Positions 59,322-64,000 of a stretch of DNA of 64,000 nucleotides are shown here, piece after piece. This DNA is from Ichthyophis bannanicus (Eukaryota > Chordata > Amphibia > Gymnophiona > Ichthyophiidae). The stretch covers positions 158,943,532 through 159,007,531 of the forward strand of contig CM066041.1 in the NCBI GenBank assembly GCA_033557465.1. The letters are read 5' to 3'. How positions within the stretch are numbered: the stretch's first letter is position 1; each line of letters starts with the position of its first letter. A program made the position numbers and the translations under genes. The notes under the pieces are model-generated. The model saw only the letters and a list, made by a program, of their open reading frames with translations. It ran no database searches and was not told the origin of the DNA.

Positions 59322-60900
59322 AGTCGCAAAGCTTCATTGCAAAGCGACAGAGAGCCAGTCCCGCCCTGCTTGTTTACATAGAACATGGCTACTTGGTTGT
59401 CCGTATGGATGAGGACTGTCCTGTAGCTGAGCAGGAAATGGAACACTCTGAGAGCTAAGAATATTGCTCCGAGTTCCAAGAGATTGATATGCAGAGACGT
59501 CTCCTGTGGACACCAGATGCCCTGGGTGGAGAGATCCTGCAGATGAGCTCCTCAACCCATTGGAGAAGCATCTGTTGTCAGAGTTGCTTGGGGTAGCGAC
59601 TGCTGAAAAGGGGACCCCATCAACAGATTTGGAGGGGACTTCCACCACTGGAGAGACCAAAATAGGCGACTGGAGTTTGCTATTTTGTCTGACAGGCAAC
59701 CTGATGCCTGAGTCCATTGGGTGGACAAAGTCCATTGAGCTGCCCTCATGTGAAGGCGAGCATATGGAACCACATGCACAGTGGATGCCATGTGGCCTAA
59801 GAGTTGTAACATCTCTCGAGCAGTTCAATGGGACTTTAACTGTATCTGGGAGGCTAACTGCATCAAGCGTAGGCAACGGGCCTGAGGAAGATAGGCCCTT
59901 GCAGTTGTGGTATCCAGTAACGTCCCTATAAACTCCAGAGACTGAGTAGGGGTGAGATGGGATTTTGGGATGTTTTCTACCAGTCCCAAATACTGAAGGA
60001 CACGCATTGTGCAGGTTAGAGAAATCTGGGCCTCTGACTGGGATGGAGCTCGAATGAGCCAGTCGTCCAGATATGGGAAAAACGAATATTCCTAGAGTGC
60101 GTAGAAATGCAGCTACTACTGCCATGCATTTTGTGAACACCCTTGGTGCAGAGGCCAGACCGAAAGGAAGCACCCTGTATTGGTAGTACTTTCTTTGAAA
60201 AAGGAACCAAAGGAACCTTCTGTGTGTTGGATGGATGAGGACATGGGTGTACGCATCCTTGAGATCTAGAGAACAAAGCCAGTCCTGACTCTGAAGGTAT
60301 GGCAGCAGAATACCAAGAGAAATTCATCTTGAATTTCTCTTTGAATAGAAACGTGTTCAATTCTCTGAGATCTAATATGGGTCTGTAGCCCCCTGTTTTC
60401 TTTGGAATAAATAAATAAGGGGAGTAGAACCCTGAGCCCTGTTGAAGAAGGGGTACTTCTTCTATTGCCCCTTGGGCAAGAAGGGTAGCAATCTCCTGAC
60501 CCAGAAGGTTGAGGAGAGATGTTGGAGAATTGAACTGTCTCACCATGGTGTGGGGAGGAAGGTTTAAGAAATGAAGCTTGTACCCTTCCCTTACAATGGA
60601 GAGGGTCCACTGCTCTGCTGTAATTTGCTCCCATTTGGGAGCAAAGTAAGCCAACCTTCCTGGAATGGTGAGGGGCTCTGGTTCTTCCAGAGCCAGAAAG
60701 GCTAAGTTCTCTAATTGCAAGTCAAAGGCCCTGAGGAGGCTGAGGCTGCTGAGCCGTGGGAGTCCTGGCAGCCTTTGACTTGGCCTGTTTAGGTGGTTGC
60801 TGACGCTTTGCAGCAAAACGACCTGCAGAAGATGCCTGCTGACCATAAGCAGGATAGTATCTTCCCTTTTTAGAAAAAGTTGTCTTTTTGAACAATCTTT
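59084..60900 (-). pseudogene. DIRS G reverse transcriptase-RNase H, frame-shifted
   Basis: Begins near 60800: LAYFAPKWEQITAEQWTLSI, FYSPYLFIPKKTGGYRPILD, LRELNTFLFKEKFKM, then a shift near 60300. MLPFGLASAPRVFTKCMAVV (60173) is followed by a shift near 60080 at the YLDDWL motif, then LQYLGLVENIPKSHLTPT. RNase H: ATLTTDASPMG, HINLLELGAIFLAL, IHTDNQVAMFYVNKQGG and WADRLSR. TTDIDLFASPWNAKLPRF closes it. All catalytic residues of RNase H remain; at least three shifts disable RT. Confidence 0.8.
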
Positions 60901-60931
60901 TCTTAGCAGGAGCAGAGGTAGACTTTGAAAG

Positions 60932-62584
60932 TCAATCCAAAGCAGAGTTCTCAGCATCCATCTGAGTGGCCTTTGCTTTCCAATCCCTGCCAAAAAGGTT
61001 TTCACCTGTACAAGAAAGATTTCCCAGTTCATCTTGGACCCAAAGTTCCAAATCAGAGGCTTGTAACCAAGCAATTCTGCGTGCACCTATGGCAATAGCC
61101 GAGGCTCTGCTTACACACTCAAAAGAGTCAAAGGCTGCACGGTTGGAAAATTTGGTAACATCTTGGGCATGTTTAAGCCAAGTGAGAAATTCCTGCCTTT
61201 TATCTTCTGAAATAAAAGGGGCTAAAGTCTGCAGATGATCTGTGACTTCTTTTAGAAACATCCCCATATAGAGGTTATAGGAGTTGATTCTGGCAGCAAG
61301 CATATTAGCTTGGAAAACCCTTCGGCCAAAAGCATCAAGGGTCCTGCATTCACGTCCTGGAGGATTAGATGAGTGTCTCTTTGCACTCTTTATTTTCCTC
61401 ATGGCAGACTCTACCACAATAGAGTGGTGAGGAAGCTGAGACTTATGAAAGCCAGGACAAGGAGGGACACGGTACATGGTGTCTAATCTACGAGAATGAG
61501 GAGAGGTGGTAAGAGGAGTCTCCCATATACTCAACATGAGATCATAGAGAATCTCATGAATAGGTAAAGTAGCTGCTTCTTTAGGAGCCTTAGGATATTG
61601 CAAAATATCTAATTGCTTGGCTCTAGGCTCTGACTCAGGGGCCACTGTAATGGAGAGGCCCCTAGCCACTTCCCTAATGAAGTCCTGAAAAGACAAGTCT
61701 TCTGGAGGAGACATTCTTCGTTTTGGAGAATCAGACTCCTGAGGAAGAAGCACCGGTGCATTGACACAAACCTCCGACTCATCAGAGTCTTCGGAGGAAT
61801 CGAAGTATCGCCTGTCTGGATGCTCCTGTAAAGCCCGATACGCGTACCGAGTGGGATCGACATCGGGAGTAAGCGGTACCGGTTCGGTACCGATGGGCAT
61901 CATAGGACAGGGTACCATTGCAGTCGACACCGAAGCCGATGTCGATGCAATCGGTACCGGCACCGGGAACGATGCTGGTGCCGGAGTCGGTACCGGCAAC
62001 GGAGACTGTTGCGGTACCGGAGGCGTCGAAGCCTGCATAAACGCTGTTAGGGTGCGCTGCATGGACAGAATCTTTTGATCCATCGACGCAACCAGAGTCT
62101 GGATGTCGGTACCAGTGTAGGCCACCGGTACCCCAGAACACGGCAACAGGTGATCGGTCGAGGCCAAGCCATCGATGTCAACCTGTGACCCCATAGACAA
62201 TGCTTTGGAAGCCGGAACTTCCCGCCGGGGTAATTTTGCTGGTGCGGAATCCTCGAGGACAAGCCCGGAGGCATCTCTATGCTTCGAGGGAGATTTGCCC
62301 TTCAAGGACCGGCTAGATTTATGTTTGGTTACCTGAGATCCATGGGAGGAAGAAGAAGACCTGAAAGACATCAATGCCACCGAGGCTGCATCAGAGGGAA
62401 ACAGGGTACTGAGCTTGGCTGCTCGGTTCTGCCGACCTCTTTTAGACATCATGGTACAGGACACACAATCCGTGATGGAATGGTCAGGACCCAAACATTT
62501 TAGACACCAGTCATGGGTGTCGGTGACAGAAATAGTACCGCCACACTTAGTGCACTTTTTGAACCCGGAAGCGGGCTTCTCCAT
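60932..62584 (-). CDS. DIRS G gag-like ORF1, intact
   Basis: 550 codons from MEKPASGFKKCTKCGGTISV. The N-terminus holds CTKC, WCLKCLGPDHSITDC and a further Cys, a zinc-knuckle or ribbon-like module. Next is a basic patch (KHKSSRSLKGKSPSKHRDAS). Residues about 165-250 are a Pro/Val/Thr-rich low-complexity stretch encoded by repeated GGTACC-containing DNA. Then come an acidic block (DSSEDSDESEVCV) and the core with DILQYPKAPKEAATLPI, HEILYDLMLSIWETPLTT, HHSIVVESAMRK, NLYMGMFLKEVTDHL and RAAFDSFECVSRASAIAIG. Probably the packaging protein. It shares no clear sequence with lineage 1 gag. Confidence 0.85.
   Translation of the reverse strand: MEKPASGFKKCTKCGGTISVTDTHDWCLKCLGPDHSITDCVSCTMMSKRGRQNRAAKLSTLFPSDAASVALMSFRSSSSSHGSQVTKHKSSRSLKGKSPSKHRDASGLVLEDSAPAKLPRREVPASKALSMGSQVDIDGLASTDHLLPCSGVPVAYTGTDIQTLVASMDQKILSMQRTLTAFMQASTPPVPQQSPLPVPTPAPASFPVPVPIASTSASVSTAMVPCPMMPIGTEPVPLTPDVDPTRYAYRALQEHPDRRYFDSSEDSDESEVCVNAPVLLPQESDSPKRRMSPPEDLSFQDFIREVARGLSITVAPESEPRAKQLDILQYPKAPKEAATLPIHEILYDLMLSIWETPLTTSPHSRRLDTMYRVPPCPGFHKSQLPHHSIVVESAMRKIKSAKRHSSNPPGRECRTLDAFGRRVFQANMLAARINSYNLYMGMFLKEVTDHLQTLAPFISEDKRQEFLTWLKHAQDVTKFSNRAAFDSFECVSRASAIAIGARRIAWLQASDLELWVQDELGNLSCTGENLFGRDWKAKATQMDAENSALD
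61855..62165. repeat. GGTACC-rich segment in DIRS G gag
   Basis: At least eight GGTACC hexamers in about 300 bases, mostly as CGGTACCG, a palindrome also found in both terminal repeats of G (CGTCGGTACCGACG). On the protein level it gives alternating Val, Pro and Thr. Confidence 0.8.
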
Positions 62585-62789
62585 GAGGAGTAAATATGTT
62601 CAGGCCTAAGGCCCAAACCGAAAATGCACAGTTGAAGAAAGTGGTTTTTTTTGTAAGAAAGAAAAGAAAAGAAAAGACCGGCGGTACCGGTCTGACGTCG
62701 AAGAAGGCAGACGCGCACAGAAAAATAAAGAAAAAAATAAAGAATTCTTCTGCGGTGACAGGAACACGACCTGCTGACTCCGCGGAAAA

Positions 62790-62956
62790 GAAGAACTGGA
62801 GAGAGGCGGTTGGGAAAGGCGGGAAGGCAGCGCGCAGGCACTGTGGGATGCTGCCAAAAGCTTTCTTACTGGACGCTGGGGAGCGTTCCCGCGCAGGCTC
62901 CGTCGGTACCGACGAAACCCATATGTGAAGACCCATTCCTGCTTGTTGCTGGAGAT
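62790..62956. repeat. DIRS G right (gag-side) terminal repeat
   Basis: Inverse of the left terminal repeat (AACTGGAGAGAGGCGGTTGG, GCTTTCTTACTGGACGCTGG, CGTCGGTACCGACG). The outer edge is ATTCCTGCTTGTTGCTGGAG. Confidence 0.9.
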
Positions 62957-63055
62957 CCTTCTAGTAACTGGAAGTACAGCGAGGGGGTTCTCCCACATTC
63001 TCATCTGCACTCTCTGAAGGATGCAGTGCACCGTCACAGTCACAGTCACTGCTTC
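62957..63055 (-). pseudogene. DIRS F gag, upstream piece
   Basis: The minus strand encodes HCILQRVQMRMWENPLAVLP then VTRR, matching HEILYDLMLSIWETPLTTSP of G. About 15 residues are missing between this piece and SQLPHS at 57275, so insertion of G was accompanied by, or followed by, a small target loss. Its upstream side is cut by the LINE at 63056. Confidence 0.7.
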
Positions 63056-64000
63056 CTTTGGGATCTAAATACTCAGAAAGGATATTTGCCTCCAACAAGC
63101 TGGAAAGGGAAAAAAGGGGGGGGGGTAGCTATCTTCTTGTCCACACGATTACAGACCCATATTATTGATGTGAAGAGGGATAAAGGAGAACGCAGCCTTT
63201 TGGTCAAGGCCCAATGGGGAGGACAAATATATACAGTGGCTAGTGTATATGCTCTGAATATAGAACAATCTGACTTTTTTTAAGCCCCTACTGGGGGAGG
63301 TGGTGGGTTTTTATGAAGGATCCATTCTTATTGGAGGAGATTTTAACATAGTTCCTGACCCTAGACTAAATAGCTCCTGAGAAGAGGGGTCTAGGACAGG
63401 TCAACACCGTCGCATCATGAGATTGGTCATGAAGGAACTAGATATCATAGATTTGTGGCGGGCAATTCAGGGGAGGCATCGGGAATACACTTTCTGTTCA
63501 GCTGCCCATGATTCCTTCTCCCATATAGATCTGTTATGGATACACAAGGATTTAGTACATGAAATAAAAGTGAGAGGGATTGGGGACAGGACATGGACAG
63601 ACCACACCCCGGACTGGGGGGGGCCCTGAAAGGGAAGGGAATGGCTAAAGCGGTCCACTGGTGGCACCTCAATGAATCTCTCAGAGGATAAAGAGGTGGT
63701 AGACCAAATAAGTAAAGACATGGAAGAGTATTTGGAGTTGAATGATGTAGAGGGCTGTTCACCAGGGCTCCTATGGGAAGACCTTAAGGCGGTAATTCGG
63801 GGGAAACTTATTGAGTAGGGGGTCCCCAAGAAGAGGAAGAACTTACAGAAAACCACTCTCCTGCAAGGGGAATTAAGGGAGATGGAGCATAAAAAAACAA
63901 GGAAGATTAGATAAAGAAGGGACCCAGAAACTGGAGAAGGTTAAAGGGGCACTGCACGAAGTACAATTGGCAGAGGTGAAATTTCCATTAGAATACTTGA
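63056..64000 (+). pseudogene. L1-group LINE, endonuclease region, running off the window
   Basis: 5'-truncated LINE: GGGVAIFLSTRLQTHIIDVK (63117), YTVASVYALNIEQSDFF, a shift, ILIGGDFNIVPDPRLNSS (GDFN motif), DIIDLWRAIQGRHREYTFCS, HIDLLWIHKDL and WTDHTP (SDH-like). The linker toward RT follows with shifts. It is a different L1-group subfamily from the LINE in DIRS H. It lies within DIRS F gag. Confidence 0.8.

Larger units (their letters stand above)
57276..62956 (-). mobile_element. DIRS element G (lineage 2), structurally complete
   Basis: 5.7 kb, minus strand. Terminal repeats at 57276-57465 and 62790-62956 and an internal complementary region at 57547-57646. Gag is intact, RT-RNase H has several frame shifts, and the recombinase has one stop. 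It is inserted into gag of DIRS remnant F, whose reading resumes on both sides. It is the reference copy for lineage 2 in this window. Confidence 0.9.

Overview
The window reads as a transposon-saturated stretch of a large vertebrate genome. The mix of vertebrate DIRS retrotransposons with L1-like, CR1, L2 and RTE LINEs, a CORE-type SINE and hAT elements, plus one spliced host gene, suggests an amphibian, possibly a caecilian. The taxon is an inference. No rRNA, tRNA gene, CRISPR array, plasmid or phage feature is visible.

Host gene. Eight short exons on the minus strand (38708-38820, 37894-37952, 37696-37773, 37057-37180, 36479-36556, 36256-36367, 22401-22471, 21451-21543) have splice sites and mutually compatible codon phases. 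They encode about 240 residues of a charged coiled-coil protein. I could not identify it with certainty; the C-terminal rod of the centrosome-linker protein LRRC45 is my best guess. Its 13.8 kb intron between 22471 and 36256 is mostly one DIRS element (H) that itself contains a full-length L1-like LINE.

Layout. (1) 1-2765: DIRS A, minus strand, running off the left edge. (2) 2766-20661: DIRS B, minus strand, split by DIRS C (plus strand, 3444-19123). C contains an L2 LINE (4335-6944) and a 7.5 kb non-autonomous hAT element (10701-18172). The hAT holds a hairpin, minisatellites and DIRS D (12194-17504). (3) 20662-23265: CR1 remnants, the last two host exons in the window and a degenerate tandem repeat. 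(4) 23266-36027: DIRS H with the L1-like LINE at 27642-34376. (5) 36028-38924: six host exons and a hAT MITE. (6) 38925-54447: DIRS remnant E, CR1 fragments, an RTE LINE interrupted by a twin-primed L1 and a SINE, then two CR1 copies in tail-to-tail orientation; the right-hand copy (49626-54447) is full-length and nearly intact. (7) 54448-64000: unclassified sequence, a second SINE, DIRS remnant F interrupted by a foldback element and by DIRS G (57276-62956), then an L1-like LINE running off the right edge.

The DIRS copies fall in two lineages. Lineage 1 is A, B, D and H: gag begins with a CxxC...CxxC module and the recombinase has an HSTR box. Lineage 2 is C, E, F and G: gag has a Cys-rich N-terminus and the recombinase has an HNVR box. 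Both keep the DIRS plan of inverted terminal repeats plus an internal complementary region built from both outer edges, with the gene order gag, RT-RNase H, tyrosine recombinase. Every element has lesions, but several ORFs are intact (gag of D and G, recombinase of H, both CR1 ORFs except the ORF2 tail).

The most interesting points are the removable nesting, which restores reading frames at each layer; a splice-donor-like motif at the 3' end and internal complementary region of DIRS copies of both lineages; an extra inverted segment in the gag-side terminal repeat of lineage 1; a twin-primed L1; and a MIR-like CORE-SINE that appears to share its tail with the L2 LINE present in the same window.
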